A stretch of DNA of 64,000 nucleotides, taken from the NCBI RefSeq assembly GCF_031846525.1, contig NZ_JAVRHM010000001.1:124001-188000 (forward strand), read 5' to 3'. Both the position numbers and the translations under genes were made by a program. Source of the stretch: Autumnicola patrickiae. GTDB taxonomy: Bacteria; Bacteroidota; Bacteroidia; Flavobacteriales; Flavobacteriaceae. Positions 63,598-64,000 of this stretch are shown piece after piece (the stretch's first letter is position 1; each line of letters begins with the position of its first letter). The notes under the pieces were generated by a model that was not told the DNA's origin, ran no database searches, and saw only the letters and a program-made list of their open reading frames with translations.

Positions 63598-64000
63598 ATG
63601 AACAGAACAATTATTACCTTTTTGTTTTTAACTGTACTTTTTACGCAGGTAAAAGCTCAGGACAGTCTTCAAAATAATCAGCCAATTCGAGCAGAATTTG
63701 ATGAACTCATTGAAACTTCGAATAATTATCAGGGATACAAAGTCGTGGAATATGACAGGCTGATAGAACTGAGGAACACCACTTCAGAATATATTAACGA
63801 GCTAAAGAATGAAATCACGATTCAGCAAAATACCATAGACAGACAAAACCAGGAACTGGAAGAATTTGAGACGCAACTTGAAGATACTGAAGCTGACCTG
63901 GAAAAAGTAAATAATGAAAAAGACGCCATCACCTTTTTAGGTATACCTTTTAGTAAAGGAGGTTATAAAACGGTAATGTGGAGTGTTGTAGGACTTCTTG
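63598..64000 (+). CDS. Exported coiled-coil protein (partial, 5' end)
   Basis: 134 codons visible, running off the window. Signal peptide MNRTIITFLFLTVLFTQVKA, a short linker, then about 70 residues of predicted coiled coil (NELKNEITIQQNTIDRQNQE, LEDTEADLEKVNNEKD), then FLGIPFSKGGYKTVMWSVVGLL, the start of a membrane helix. Flavobacterial homologues of this architecture are often mislabelled as tRNA methyltransferases; I see no such domain. Function unknown. Confidence 0.75.
   Translation, partial: MNRTIITFLFLTVLFTQVKAQDSLQNNQPIRAEFDELIETSNNYQGYKVVEYDRLIELRNTTSEYINELKNEITIQQNTIDRQNQELEEFETQLEDTEADLEKVNNEKDAITFLGIPFSKGGYKTVMWSVVGLL

Noticed and set aside
63598..64000. A tRNA methyltransferase label, which such flavobacterial proteins often carry.
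   Set aside because: The visible part is a signal peptide plus coiled coil and a membrane segment, with no methyltransferase motifs.

Overview
The window is about 64 kb of chromosomal DNA from a member of the Bacteroidota, most likely a marine-type Flavobacteriaceae (Gramella/Salegentibacter/Salinimicrobium-like). The evidence is a type IX secretion (T9SS) C-terminal sorting domain on a giant surface protein, DUF4835, Bacteroidota-type RpoZ and BamD, a YbbR-CoaE pair, an RprXY-like two-component system, a ResB-CcsA type cytochrome c synthase beside nrfHA, -7 promoter elements of the TAnnTTTG type, and modest G+C. Assignment to genus is inference. I saw no prophage, transposase, CRISPR array or rRNA; there is one tRNA (Ser-TGA).

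Layout. 1-4.3 kb: a leftward nitrite-ammonification operon (nrfH, nrfA, then a dedicated ResB/CcsA cytochrome c synthase), preceded by a Crp/Fnr-like palindrome. 4.6-8 kb: tRNA-Ser, an old yellow enzyme, an SGNH hydrolase and an M28 peptidase lipoprotein. 8-14.5 kb: pcm, a Gfo/Idh/MocA oxidoreductase, 3-hydroxybutyryl-CoA dehydrogenase, and a DUF1015-yggS-exonuclease/GIY-YIG operon. 14.5-15.5 kb: a gene-free kilobase of composite repeats. 15.5-17.2 kb: a Kv-type channel overlapping miaA. 17.2-24.8 kb: a 2,540-residue T9SS surface protein. 25-31.7 kb: RprXY-like regulators, coaE, a second repeat block, ybbR, a GT2 glycosyltransferase and fabI. 32-38 kb: recN, DUF4835, coaBC, rpoZ, bamD and dapA, a housekeeping cluster. 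38.5-45.7 kb: an orphan membrane protein, a 5'-nucleotidase split into two genes, and a many-PAS sensor kinase broken by a frameshift at a C6/G6 tract with a single-domain response regulator. 46-54.5 kb: ligA, VOC, LOG, prmC, GNAT, then divergent ribD-HAD-EamA-yigZ. 54.7-57.4 kb: dnaA, a low-molecular-weight phosphatase and an RsmI-like methyltransferase. 57.4-60.6 kb: a lysozyme-like protein and dapF-GNAT-mltG. 60.7-64 kb: a DegP/HtrA protease, an AsmA/DUF748-like protein and the start of a coiled-coil protein.

Most genes are ordinary core functions. The parts that coding annotation does not explain are: (i) a short near-palindromic motif (core GAWAATTGCC) scattered at about a dozen sites, in unrelated reading frames as well as between genes; (ii) 200-230 bp composite hairpin repeats that occur as tandem pairs in two intergenic blocks; (iii) a possible phase-variable or decayed PAS kinase whose receiver has also lost its phosphoacceptor Asp; and (iv) the modular giant surface protein. 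No cluster looks like a classical defence or biosynthetic island. I could not run searches, so family names rest on motifs read from the translations.
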